The translations under genes and the position numbers were made by a program. A stretch of 64,000 nt of DNA from the NCBI RefSeq assembly GCF_022869785.1, contig NZ_CP094997.1, positions 186,001-250,000 of the forward strand, in the 5' to 3' direction. The notes beneath the pieces were generated by a model that ran no database searches, was not told the origin of the DNA, and was given only the letters and a program-made list of their open reading frames with translations. Positions 44,200 through 52,885 of the stretch are shown one piece after another. Each line of letters begins with the position of its first letter. Positions within the stretch are counted from its first letter, which is position 1. Source of the stretch: Dyadobacter chenwenxiniae. GTDB taxonomy: Bacteria; Bacteroidota; Bacteroidia; Cytophagales; Spirosomataceae.

Positions 44200-44931
44200 T
44201 TGGACCGTTTCATAGATTGGATAAGGAACCATAAGTTCAGCGTCTCAGATCCACCCATTATATCAATGGAGGGTTTGTTCTCGCTTTTGCTGCTTTTGCT
44301 ATTAAGCCTGGTTGCCGTATTTTTTCACCTTATCCGCATTTTCTTTAATTCCCCCGTCGATTTCTCGATGGACTGGAATTTGTTTTTAAGCTGGATTCCG
44401 CTGATCGTGGCCTTTCTGGCAGATAATTTCACCAAACGCTTTGGCAGCATTCCATTTACGCTGATTGTGCTCACGACTGTGTGGTTATCGTTCTTCCCCA
44501 ATGCGCCTTACATGATCACCGACCTGGCTCACTTAACCGTAGATTATCATCGGGATCTGACCTGGCATGACGTGATTATGCTTTTCTTTTATGCAGAAGT
44601 CAGCCTTTTCAATGGTTTGGTATCTTTGTACTGGATACACCGCTCATGGCGGCGCGTTTTCTCACGGCGCGTCAGCATCACGTTTCTGTTGTTAAGCCTT
44701 CCGCTTGCGGGCTTCGGCGTTTATCTGGGCAGGGTAAGGCGTATGAATAGCTGGGACATTATCCATGATCCGCGCGCGATCCTGAATAACCTTATCGAAA
44801 GCTCAATGGATCGGACGGCCTGGGTTTTCAGTATGGAAATCGGAATGTTGCTGGGGATTTTGTATTTGGTGCTCTGGGTCATCGTCCGCTTCCGTATCCG
44901 ATATAGCAAGAAGAATCACCCTGTTGACTAA
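44200..44931 (+). CDS. DUF1361 membrane protein
   Basis: The 243-residue protein has about six hydrophobic segments and the DUF1361 pattern: LFLSWIPLIVAFL near the second span, FPNAPYMITDLAHL, WHDVIMLFFYAEVSLFNGLVSLYW and GRVRRMNSWDIIHDP. Function unknown. The frame starts with TTG at 44200; the ATG at 44266 (MEGLFSLLLL) is an alternative. A methyltransferase gene follows after about 35 bases. Confidence 0.88.
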   Translation: MDRFIDWIRNHKFSVSDPPIISMEGLFSLLLLLLLSLVAVFFHLIRIFFNSPVDFSMDWNLFLSWIPLIVAFLADNFTKRFGSIPFTLIVLTTVWLSFFPNAPYMITDLAHLTVDYHRDLTWHDVIMLFFYAEVSLFNGLVSLYWIHRSWRRVFSRRVSITFLLLSLPLAGFGVYLGRVRRMNSWDIIHDPRAILNNLIESSMDRTAWVFSMEIGMLLGILYLVLWVIVRFRIRYSKKNHPVD

Positions 44932-44966
44932 GGATTTTATAGCCATGAAACCAAGATCATTTCGAT

Positions 44967-45698
44967 ATGCAAATATCTGACAATGTAAAAGATTCCTACT
45001 CTTCGCAGTATAATGACGACTCCGTTTCCTGGCGAAATACCGGAGCCAAGTATAAGGCACGCAACATTGTTGAACTGTCGAAGAATATCAGTTTCAAAAA
45101 CGTGCTCGAAGTGGGAGCGGGGGAGGGAAGTATCCTTTCCTGGCTTTCGCAATGGGATTTTTGCAATGATCTCAATTGCGTGGAGATTTCCGAGAGTGGG
45201 ATTGGCCTGATAAAATCCAAGAACATCAAAAATCTCAACGATGTGCTGCTTTTCGACGGTTACCAAATTCCCTATCCCGATAACCATTTTGACCTGGTCA
45301 TTTGTTCACACGTTTTAGAGCATGTAGAACACGAACGCATATTGCTAAGGGAAATCAAGCGCGTCTCAAAGTATCAGATTTTCGAAGTGCCTATTGACTT
45401 TTCTTTTTATGTGGATAAGAAAATCAAACACTTCCTATCCTATGGGCACATTAACATTTACACGCCCGCATTGCTCAGGTTTCTGCTCAAATCTGAGAAC
45501 TTTCAGGTCAAGAGCGACATTTGCCATCTATATAATGATGAGGTGATCAAACCACTTTTCAAGAATGATCCGGCAGGATTCTATCTGACCAAGTTCAAAC
45601 ATTTCATCTTGCGGCTCTTCCCTTATCTTTTGGGAATAAAACCCAATGCTTACGCCGTGTTGACAGAGAAAACAGAAAAGGATCTATCCATATTTTAA
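44967..45698 (+). CDS. Class I SAM-dependent methyltransferase
   Basis: The 243-residue protein has motif I VLEVGAGEGSILSWL (about residue 47), the acidic LNCVEISESGIGLI, PYPDNHFDLVICSHVLEHVEH (motif IV/post-I) and LLREIKRVSKYQIFEVP, as in small-molecule Methyltransf_11/25 enzymes. The substrate is unknown. It directly abuts the pseudouridine synthase gene, which starts at the next base. Confidence 0.9.
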   Translation: MQISDNVKDSYSSQYNDDSVSWRNTGAKYKARNIVELSKNISFKNVLEVGAGEGSILSWLSQWDFCNDLNCVEISESGIGLIKSKNIKNLNDVLLFDGYQIPYPDNHFDLVICSHVLEHVEHERILLREIKRVSKYQIFEVPIDFSFYVDKKIKHFLSYGHINIYTPALLRFLLKSENFQVKSDICHLYNDEVIKPLFKNDPAGFYLTKFKHFILRLFPYLLGIKPNAYAVLTEKTEKDLSIF

Positions 45699-46397
45699 GT
45701 GACAGGTTCAACCCAATTGCCCCTCCAAATCATCTATCAGGACAAAGCTCTGGTCGCCATCAACAAGCCCCACGGACTACTTGTGCATCGCTCGCCAATT
45801 GCCGCCGATGCGGATGTCTTCGCCGTTCAGCTGCTGAGAGACCAACTCGGACAAAAAGTATTTCCTGTGCACCGGCTGGATCGGAAAACATCCGGGGTCC
45901 TGCTCTTTGCATTAAATGAAGAAATGAACAGCCTGATGCAGCAGCAATTCCAGGACGGAAAAGTCGAAAAGACTTACCACGCCATCGTCAGAGGTTACAC
46001 ACCAGACCATCTAGACATTGATTATCCATTAAAAAAAGAAGACGGCACAATCCAGGAAGCCTTCACATCCCTTCGCACACTGGCACGCACAGAGGTCGAC
46101 TTCGCCATTGGCAAACACCCCACCTCGCGCTACTCACTGGTAGAATTAAAACCAACCACCGGCCGCATGCATCAACTACGCAAGCATATGGCTCACGTAT
46201 TTCATCCTATCATTGGAGATAGGCCACATGGCTGTAATAAGCAGAATCGGTATTTTAAGGAGCAGTTTGACATGAACGAGATGATGCTGCATGCATCGGA
46301 AATCGCTTTTCAGCATTCGTTAACAGAGCAGCAGCTAATAATTAGCGCACCATTTCGAAATGAGTTTGCTGCAATGATAGGCTTGCTTGGGCTTTGA
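45699..46397 (+). CDS. truC: tRNA pseudouridine synthase, RluA/TruC type
   Basis: The 232-residue enzyme converts a uridine in RNA to pseudouridine. It has LVAINKPHGLLVHRS, the catalytic HRLDRKTSGVLLFA with Asp61, and TGRMHQLRKHMAH, the pattern of the RluA family; its short length without an S4 domain and the sequence style fit TruC (tRNA position 65). The start is a GTG immediately after the preceding stop codon, suggesting coupling. An RluA-type 23S rRNA enzyme is the main alternative. Confidence 0.88.
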   Translation: MTGSTQLPLQIIYQDKALVAINKPHGLLVHRSPIAADADVFAVQLLRDQLGQKVFPVHRLDRKTSGVLLFALNEEMNSLMQQQFQDGKVEKTYHAIVRGYTPDHLDIDYPLKKEDGTIQEAFTSLRTLARTEVDFAIGKHPTSRYSLVELKPTTGRMHQLRKHMAHVFHPIIGDRPHGCNKQNRYFKEQFDMNEMMLHASEIAFQHSLTEQQLIISAPFRNEFAAMIGLLGL

Positions 46398-46482
46398 ACT
46401 TAAATCGGTTTCGGAATCTATTGACACCAGCACGGCAACCGGTAATCTCTTTATATATATGTGCTAAACACAGACAGATGCA

Positions 46483-47343
46483 ATGTTGCGTTTCCCGGAG
46501 TCCGTACCCAATTTTCGTAAAAACAAAATAGTTTCCTTCGAAGGAATTCCGGCTGCCTTGTTTGCCATGGATCAAATGGAGGGTTCCAAAAACGTGTTCT
46601 TGACCGAGCACACACTCCTCTTTGTTCTAAAAGGCGAAAAGTTAATTCACTTTTCAGCGGAAACCCTACGCATTTCAAGCAGTGAGGTTGCGCTGTTAAA
46701 ACGGGGGATATATTCCATGTCTGAATACATTCCTGACGAGGATCGTTTCGAAGCGCTGTTGATCTTTATTCCTGACGAGTTTTTTGAAAGAATTCATTTG
46801 CAATTTGAGACGCCTGGAAAACCAGATTCTGAGAAGCCTTATATGGTAGTTCCTTCCGATGAACTTCTGGATGGTTTCAAACTGCATTATAAAAGCTATA
46901 TATGTGCGACGCTTAATAATCTGGAATACATCCTGAAAGTCAAGCTCGAAGAGTTGTTCTTACTGCTGTTATCCAACCAATATAAAAAAGATCTGCTTCG
47001 TTTCATTGGGTCCATCGTCGATGGAGCTCCATTACAAATGGACCATATTGTCAGGAAATATCTATTTCAGCCCATTACGATCAGTGAACTGGCCAGGCTT
47101 TCGGGCCGGAGCGCGGCAGCTTTCAAACGCGATTTTGCGATCCATTATCAAAGCTCGCCGAGAAGCTGGATCAATCAACAGCGGTTGAAACATGCACAGA
47201 CGCTTTTGAACGGCACCAACCAGCGGGTAACAGAGATTGCCTATGCCTGCGGGTATGAAAACGTACCGCATTTTATCCGGATTTTTAAAAAAGAATTTGG
47301 TCTGACGCCCGCGCTTTACCGGAGAAAAAAGACAACTATTTGA
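46483..47343 (+). CDS. AraC-family transcriptional regulator
   Basis: The 286-residue protein has an N-terminal cupin-like sensor (FVLKGEKLIHFSAETLRISSSEVALLKRG) and a C-terminal two-HTH domain (ITISELARLSGRSAAAFKRDF and RVTEIAYACGYENVPHFIRIFKKEFGLTPALYRR). The family of ExsA-like activators is similar. It lies 57 bases before the secreted SMP-30-like gene in the same direction, which is the likeliest target. Confidence 0.9.
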   Translation: MLRFPESVPNFRKNKIVSFEGIPAALFAMDQMEGSKNVFLTEHTLLFVLKGEKLIHFSAETLRISSSEVALLKRGIYSMSEYIPDEDRFEALLIFIPDEFFERIHLQFETPGKPDSEKPYMVVPSDELLDGFKLHYKSYICATLNNLEYILKVKLEELFLLLLSNQYKKDLLRFIGSIVDGAPLQMDHIVRKYLFQPITISELARLSGRSAAAFKRDFAIHYQSSPRSWINQQRLKHAQTLLNGTNQRVTEIAYACGYENVPHFIRIFKKEFGLTPALYRRKKTTI

Positions 47344-47399
47344 GCCTTTTGAGCTATTCGCTGCCGCCGCTCGTCTGATACCTTTGAAATAAAAAGGAT

Positions 47400-48290
47400 A
47401 TGAAAAATTGGATAAAGAAAGCGATGGTGACTTTGATAAGCTTGGTCAGCATTCATGCGGAAGCGCAGCAAACAATCTTGTATAGAGGCGATTGGCATCC
47501 GGAAAGTGTAATTAGCGACGGGCAGTTTTTGTTTGTAACCGATATTGGCAAGAAATTAGACCCACTGTCAAAAGACGGAGACGGGTCAATCAGCAAGTTT
47601 TCACTTGATGGCACCTTAATCAAACGGAATATTTCCCTAATAACATTACATGCACCCAAGGGAATGGGAATTCTCGGCCGCACCGTTTTCGTAGCGGATC
47701 TGGACAGGTTGGTTGGCATTGATTTAATTACTGGCAAACCTGTTGTTAGCATAGATTTCTCTGGCTTTGGCGTTCACCTGCTCAACGACATTACAGTTAA
47801 AAATGACTCCACTTTGTTTGTTTCAGCCACGGATAAAAATGTCATTTACGAAGTTTGCCCTGGTAAGCCTGACCAGATTCACGTTCTCAACGTTGCGGAA
47901 ATAAAAGGTATAAATGGATTGTTTTATGACCCTGCCAAAAACCGGCTGTATGTTGCAGGGTTCGGTACTTTTACCTCGGCAACCGGGATCGGGCAAGTCG
48001 GATATATTGATTGGACAGAAAGCGGCTTAAAGTTTACTGGACTTTCCGGCATCACGGGTTTCTTCGATGGAATCGCATTGGTTGATGCCGATCATGTCGT
48101 GGTAAGCGATTGGGTTGACCTTGCAAATCAGAGAGGGGTTTTAAAAAAGATTAATCTGAAGACCCGCAATGTTACATTACTGAATACGAAGTCAATAGCC
48201 GGCCCAGCCGATTTTATGTTTGATAAAAATAAAAGTGAGTTAATCGTTCCAGCCGCTTTGAATGGAGAACTCCTAAAACAGACGTTGTAA
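47400..48290 (+). CDS. Secreted SMP-30/gluconolactonase-like beta-propeller protein
   Basis: The 296-residue protein starts with a signal peptide (MKNWIKKAMVTLISLVSIHAEAQ) and then shows repeated beta-propeller blades (ESVISDGQFLFVTDIG, HAPKGMGILGRTVFVADL, LNDITVKNDSTLFVSATD, INGLFYDPAKNRLYVAG, FFDGIALVDADHVVVSDW, GPADFMFDKNKSELIVP). This fits the SMP-30/NHL class; lactonase activity is possible but metal ligands could not be assigned. It follows an AraC gene and ends before a convergent lipoprotein gene. Confidence 0.8.
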   Translation: MKNWIKKAMVTLISLVSIHAEAQQTILYRGDWHPESVISDGQFLFVTDIGKKLDPLSKDGDGSISKFSLDGTLIKRNISLITLHAPKGMGILGRTVFVADLDRLVGIDLITGKPVVSIDFSGFGVHLLNDITVKNDSTLFVSATDKNVIYEVCPGKPDQIHVLNVAEIKGINGLFYDPAKNRLYVAGFGTFTSATGIGQVGYIDWTESGLKFTGLSGITGFFDGIALVDADHVVVSDWVDLANQRGVLKKINLKTRNVTLLNTKSIAGPADFMFDKNKSELIVPAALNGELLKQTL

Positions 48291-48439
48291 AATTTACAAG
48301 TCTGCAACTGTGGCTCATTTATAGTAAAACCACTAAATCAAGACCGTTGTGGTGATCCTGATCAAAATTGACAAATCAGCGTTTAAGCTTCAACTGACTT
48401 TTTGCTGCATACGGCTTTCTTTCGGCGAATATTAAAATG

Positions 48440-49348
48440 TTACTTCTTCTCATACTCATACCGGGTCATGCCAAATTCAGTAAAGCCAAATTGAGGAGAA
48501 TACCGTATTTCCTCCCGGAGAAGTTTTCCGTAATACTTTCTCTTATTGATAGTGTTGTTTCCGACTGAGGTTTGGATTTGGTTGCCGGCAACATCGAGCT
48601 CGAAAGTTCGTCTCGAAGTCTGATTTCCTTGCGCATCCTGGTAAATTACTGCGGAAGGCAAGATGTTATTTGCTGTGTATTCTGCTATTGTGATCAATTC
48701 AAGCATGTTACTATGATTGAATCTCTCTGTCTTGATTTTTCGACTTTTAACGTCGTAAGTGTAATTTTCAGTGTATTCCAGGTCATTATTATACATGTAA
48801 GCTTGTTCTCTAATGACATTCCCACGGCTGTCGTAAGCATATTTGTAATGATGATGTTTTCCTAGTGATTGAGTCCATTTGTAAGTCTCCGAAAGCTTTC
48901 CGTTTGTATAAACATAATAAGTGGATTGCTGTAATTCACCGTCCGCACCAAGTGCATCTTCCTGCGATAATAAGTCATCCTGGTAGGTGTAGCTGATTAT
49001 TCTCGATAAAGTTGGTCTGTTTACCTGCCCGTCAAATATTTTTTGTGTCGCCATTCGCCCATTTTTGTAAGTATAGGTCTTATACATCGCAAGCAGGTCG
49101 GGGTTGTCGATCATAGATTCTCGTTCGAGATTTCCTTCGGCGTCATAGGCAAATTCAACAAATCCATAAGGTTGTTCGGAATCCGATTTACTAAAATTGA
49201 GAATCCTGGTCAAACGATAATGATTAGCATTGTAAATGCTCGTATCTCCAACATTAGGGCCGGGTACTCCTTCAAAAACATCAATTTCCTTGTTTTTGCA
49301 GGAACTCAGGACATGCATGATTATCAGTAAAAAGTATAGCGTTTTCAC
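48440..49348 (-). CDS. Lipoprotein with YD-like repeats
   Basis: The GTG at 49348 gives a good lipoprotein signal (…FLLIIMHVLSSC, Cys17) and 302 residues; a TTG 21 bases earlier is less likely. The mature protein is built of short repeats such as FAYDAEGNLERE, YTYKNGRMATQ, YTYQDDLLSQED, YAYDSRGNVIRE and YTYDVKSRKIKTE, resembling RHS/YD repeats, and should sit at the periplasm or outer surface. No known function. Confidence 0.8.
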   Translation of the reverse strand: MKTLYFLLIIMHVLSSCKNKEIDVFEGVPGPNVGDTSIYNANHYRLTRILNFSKSDSEQPYGFVEFAYDAEGNLERESMIDNPDLLAMYKTYTYKNGRMATQKIFDGQVNRPTLSRIISYTYQDDLLSQEDALGADGELQQSTYYVYTNGKLSETYKWTQSLGKHHHYKYAYDSRGNVIREQAYMYNNDLEYTENYTYDVKSRKIKTERFNHSNMLELITIAEYTANNILPSAVIYQDAQGNQTSRRTFELDVAGNQIQTSVGNNTINKRKYYGKLLREEIRYSPQFGFTEFGMTRYEYEKK

Positions 49349-49451
49349 AGGGCAAAAGATTAAGCGCAACTATATTTAAGAGATAACAAAAAGCCTAAAA
49401 TAGTTGGAAAAAGTCTTTCCGAAATCTCGAAGCCAAAAGCTTATAGTTTTC

Positions 49452-49964
49452 CTAAATCCGTTTTAATGTAGTCAGTCCACTTATGCCGTGGGATGTGTCG
49501 AAGATCATGCCCAAGGTACGCTCTCCATATCTTATTACGTTTTTGCTCTGCATTGAAATATAAAAAAAATACTCGGTCGAACTTCCTCCAAGGTCGTCAA
49601 AAACCAATGCTATTTTTTCAGGGGTTTTCAGGATTGAGTCGCCATACAAAGTGTTAGATGGCAGTGAATAGAATTGCTCGTTCGACAGTGGAATTTGTTC
49701 ATAGGCCTTTTCATATTGGGCAAAGACCTCAGGAGTGTAAGATCGAACCCATCATCTCGGATCTTTGGTGGGCTTTTCATACGTCGATTTAATACCGGGA
49801 AGATCTGCTTTTACATTGTCCGGAGATAACCTCAGGGAGGTGTTGCCCTGCACTATCGGCTGGGTATAAAAGTAAGGAAGCAAATAGGTCCAGCCTGAAT
49901 TCCCACCTCCATTTCCCCTCAAATCCACAATCAAGTATTTCGTAGACCGGATGAGCGAAAAAAA
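49452..49964 (-). pseudogene. Remnant of an S41-family (C-terminal processing) peptidase
   Basis: One reading frame on the minus strand carries IRSTKYLIVDLRGNGGGNSG (an S41 hallmark), then an in-frame TGA at 49752-49754, then continues WVRSYTPEVFAQYEK... to ALVFDDLGGSSTEYFFYI, the place of the catalytic serine motif, and GERTLGMIFDTS. The frame is closed upstream by two TAA codons, so the 5' part (usually a signal peptide and N-terminal domain) is gone. The gene looks decayed: both 5' truncated and interrupted. Sequencing error could explain the single TGA but not the missing front. Confidence 0.75.
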
Positions 49965-50035
49965 TTATTATGTAACCCCATTTGACTTTATAGAGATATT
50001 TTTTATAAATTTCTGTTAAACTAGAACCCAAAGCT

Positions 50036-50671
50036 GTGAGAACACTTCTTCTTCTTTTCCCTATCCTTCTTTCGGCAGTGTTGGGCTGCAAGAAAGAGGA
50101 TCCTGTATTGGATCCTGAAATTATCGAAGCTCAAAAAATTGCCGCCCTCCAAAATCAGTTCCATGGAAAATATGGTATCGTCAGTTCGGTCAGCAATGAA
50201 GCCGTCGATGTAAATATGGACGGTGTAACTTCCACCAACTTGTTTCAGGAAATCGATATTTTGCCTTCGGAAAAGAATTATCATTTTGATGTGGAAGTGC
50301 GTATATACGGTACTAATCCATTGTCTGCCGGACCTGCATATATATTTAGTCAGTCATGGCCAGAGCAATATATTCGCATAGAAAACGAAGTATGGACAGG
50401 CGGACCGGGTTTAAATTATGACCCTTCATTACGAATGGATTTTTTACGGCAAGGAACGTCGCGCCAGTTCTACTTTTCCGAAGATCTGAAGTTGCTCAAT
50501 GTGCTACCAAGTGACAAGGAGAATCCTTATCGATGGGTAAAGCCCGAGTCGGTGGCGGTAGATCCTGCTGGCAGGCTGGTTATAGTCAATAAACGGTATT
50601 TGTATACAAAAAATGGGGTAAAACAAGTATCAATTACCTCAGTTTATGAGCGTTTTACAAAAGAGACCTAG
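50036..50671 (+). CDS. Hypothetical lipoprotein
   Basis: A 211-residue protein starting at a GTG, with a clear lipobox (LLFPILLSAVLGC, Cys18) followed by KKEDP. The mature part has no family I recognise (GKYGIVSSVSNEAVDVNMDG, FDVEVRIYG, FSQSWPEQYIRIENEVW, AGRLVIVNKRYLYT). It starts about 70 bases from the truncated S41 remnant on the opposite strand. Confidence 0.65.
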   Translation: MRTLLLLFPILLSAVLGCKKEDPVLDPEIIEAQKIAALQNQFHGKYGIVSSVSNEAVDVNMDGVTSTNLFQEIDILPSEKNYHFDVEVRIYGTNPLSAGPAYIFSQSWPEQYIRIENEVWTGGPGLNYDPSLRMDFLRQGTSRQFYFSEDLKLLNVLPSDKENPYRWVKPESVAVDPAGRLVIVNKRYLYTKNGVKQVSITSVYERFTKET

Positions 50672-50814
50672 CCACAAAAGCGCTTAACCCAAAGGCGATT
50701 TTTGGCTGATTTTACAATTCAGATAAATGCTGTTATCGATACAATTACAAGTTAGTTTTCAAGCTATTTCAGAGCAATTTGGGGCTTCATTAACCGTTTG
50801 TAACTGATATAATT

Positions 50815-51609
50815 CTATAAATGAAGAATTAAGATACTAGTTCCCCCGATGTGTTTGAGGTTTTTAAATCTTTCATCCTTTCTATATAGTTCGTTCATTG
50901 CAGCTCTTACGCCGTCCCAGTTCGTGTAATCATGCCAAATGATTAAGCCACCCGGACGCATCATCTTCAGAACTTTTTCGCTGTCGTTGATCACATATTT
51001 ATATGCATGCGAACCATCTATGAAAGCAAGGTCAATGGTCTGCTTGTATGTCTCAAAGTTAAAGGTCGCCGAATCTCCAAAGACTTGTTTGATCTTGTAA
51101 GATGCAGGGTGACCAATAAAACGTTCGCCTGAAATATCTTTCTCGACATACCGCACTTCGCCATCTTCAATCTCCATATGTGTTGTGTTTAGCTCTGATG
51201 CAGGCAGATCCAGGGTAATAATTTCAGTTTGCTCACTGCTATTGAGCGCCATGTTAAGCGTTGTGCGGCCCTGGAAAGTGCCAATCTCAAAAACCCTTTT
51301 CGGATTGGCTTTTTTGACCAGATTACTGATGACTTTTAATTCAAACTCCGTAGTATGTCCAAACCCACATTCATATACGCCTTCATACACGGCATCATCA
51401 CTGCCAAATAATTCAAATACATCCGTCTTGGGAATAATATAGGGATCGATCGGAGTTTGATCTTTGGACTGGTCGTTTTTTGGATAAAGATGATAAAGAG
51501 ACAGCAAGTTGCTTCGTCGATTTGAGCTAGCCATTCCCAAAGTAAGCGTATAACCTACGCGCCGCATGACACCGGCATATAATTGGAGATCATTTAAGAG
51601 GTCTTTCAT
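50815..51609 (-). CDS. Class I SAM-dependent methyltransferase (Methyltransf_24-like)
   Basis: The 264-residue protein has motif I VFEIGTFQGRTTLNMAL (about residue 109), the ITLDLPASELN segment, LAFIDGSHAYKYVINDSEKVLKMMRPGGLIIWHDY and HIGGTSILIL, the pattern of methyltransferases that modify small molecules or sugars (TylF/cephalosporin hydroxylase-like neighbours). It stands alone between two plus-strand genes; the substrate is unknown. Confidence 0.85.
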   Translation of the reverse strand: MKDLLNDLQLYAGVMRRVGYTLTLGMASSNRRSNLLSLYHLYPKNDQSKDQTPIDPYIIPKTDVFELFGSDDAVYEGVYECGFGHTTEFELKVISNLVKKANPKRVFEIGTFQGRTTLNMALNSSEQTEIITLDLPASELNTTHMEIEDGEVRYVEKDISGERFIGHPASYKIKQVFGDSATFNFETYKQTIDLAFIDGSHAYKYVINDSEKVLKMMRPGGLIIWHDYTNWDGVRAAMNELYRKDERFKNLKHIGGTSILILHL

Positions 51610-51894
51610 AATAAGGCTAGTTAGGAATTTGAGGTTTGCGTTATTGAGTGAACAAATGTGTCTTTGGAGCGAATTATTTCTTTGGATAGTATAAATATTT
51701 CGGCGATTAGTATAGTATTAATAAGGAATGTGAAGGAGTAGTCTACTGGTAAGCGTTTGAGAAGCTTACATAAAACGTTCTACACAGACTTGGCGAAGCT
51801 AACTTGTCAGGGATGAGATGCATTAAAAAACATTTGCGTCAATAGAGGCATTGCTTTTTAGAATCAAAACATTGTTCTTGCTCGGGCAAAGCAT
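51610..51894. other. 285-bp gap between divergent genes
   Basis: The gap lies between the methyltransferase (minus) and the AraC gene (plus). It is A+T-rich and has no ORF. No TAnnTTTG element close to either start was found. It probably holds both promoters. Confidence 0.4.
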
Positions 51895-52779
51895 ATGAAC
51901 ACGGACATGCAAAAGGAGTACAATTTGAAATCCTTCAATCTCTACAATTTTCTGAAACACCAGAATGCCGATAGCTTTCACAATCCATACTTTCTGGCAG
52001 ATAAACACACCTATAAAAATGCCCATGTCAACTTTCCGTTCAGAACGTTCACTTATGGCCTGGGAATTACTTACTCTGGTCAGGGAGATGTGTTCAGGAT
52101 CGGGAGTGCCGATTATGTTGTGAAAGCTGCATGCCTTACGACAGTAGGGCCAGGCATGGTTTGCCAGTGGACGGGAAATTATACGGCTGATCACGACACG
52201 GTTTATTTTACTGAAGAGTTGTTTACAGGCATGCAGACAGGTTCTTTTCTACAGTCGATGCCGTTCTTTTTCCATGGTGGTAAGCATGTCATCGCATTGA
52301 CAGATGATCAGACGGGCAAGATGGCAGCGCTATTCTGTTCGTTAAAAGAACTAAAAGACCAGCATTGTGCCGTTCCAGGCATCGTTTATGCTATGCTGAT
52401 GCTGGCCGGGTCGTTTCATTCGAAACTGGAAGGCCAGCTTCTAAACAGCACGGTCTCGAAAAGGGAAAAAATCACAAACGCATTTAGAAAATTGGTTGCA
52501 GAGCACTTTCCGGAGCACAAGGAGGTTGCCTATTACGCCAATGAATTGCATATTACCCCAAAGTATTTGAGTGAAGTTTTACAGGTCGAATTAGGGAAAA
52601 CAGCCAAGACTTTGATTGATGAATATGTAATCATGGAAGCTAAGAGTTTATTGAAACAGACCAGCTTGTCGATACAGGAGATATGCTACTGGTTGGGTTT
52701 TGAAGATGCTTCCCATTTCAATAAGTTTTTTAAAAAGCTTACTGATACGACGCCGGGCGAATATCGCCGAAGGTTGTAA
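51895..52779 (+). CDS. AraC-family transcriptional regulator
   Basis: The 294-residue protein has an N-terminal cupin-like part (NFPFRTFTYGLGITYSGQGDVFRIG...CLTTVGPGMVCQW) and a C-terminal HTH pair (KEVAYYANELHITPKYLSEVLQ and LSIQEICYWLGFEDASHFNKFFKKLTDTTPGEYRR). ATG codons at 51895 and 51907 are both possible starts. It precedes the epoxide hydrolase gene in the same direction by about 106 bases, so it may regulate that gene. Confidence 0.9.
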   Translation: MNTDMQKEYNLKSFNLYNFLKHQNADSFHNPYFLADKHTYKNAHVNFPFRTFTYGLGITYSGQGDVFRIGSADYVVKAACLTTVGPGMVCQWTGNYTADHDTVYFTEELFTGMQTGSFLQSMPFFFHGGKHVIALTDDQTGKMAALFCSLKELKDQHCAVPGIVYAMLMLAGSFHSKLEGQLLNSTVSKREKITNAFRKLVAEHFPEHKEVAYYANELHITPKYLSEVLQVELGKTAKTLIDEYVIMEAKSLLKQTSLSIQEICYWLGFEDASHFNKFFKKLTDTTPGEYRRRL

Positions 52780-52841
52780 ACTCCGGAAGTTTTTACCATT
52801 TATTCCGACATTCGTCCTAACAGCTGCTTTTCCGACAGCGA

Positions 52842-52849
52842 TATCTTTG
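52842..52849 (+). promoter_or_regulatory. Candidate -7 element for the epoxide hydrolase
   Basis: TATCTTTG matches TAnnTTTG, 36 bases before the ATG at 52886, within the AraC-hydrolase gap. No -33 TTTG seen, consistent with dependence on an activator. Confidence 0.45.
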
Positions 52850-52885
52850 TTGTGATCTATCTTCATTCATATCAACATAGCAGCG

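Noticed and set aside
47348..47386. TTTG and TACCTTTG before the SMP-30-like gene as a promoter
   Set aside because: Spacing of 27 bases is too long and the start would lie only about ten bases from the ATG, leaving no room for a ribosome site.
49789..50091. 100-codon minus-strand frame across the S41 remnant and lipoprotein start
   Set aside because: A different frame carries the S41 motifs; this one has no features and runs through the lipoprotein signal sequence in antisense.
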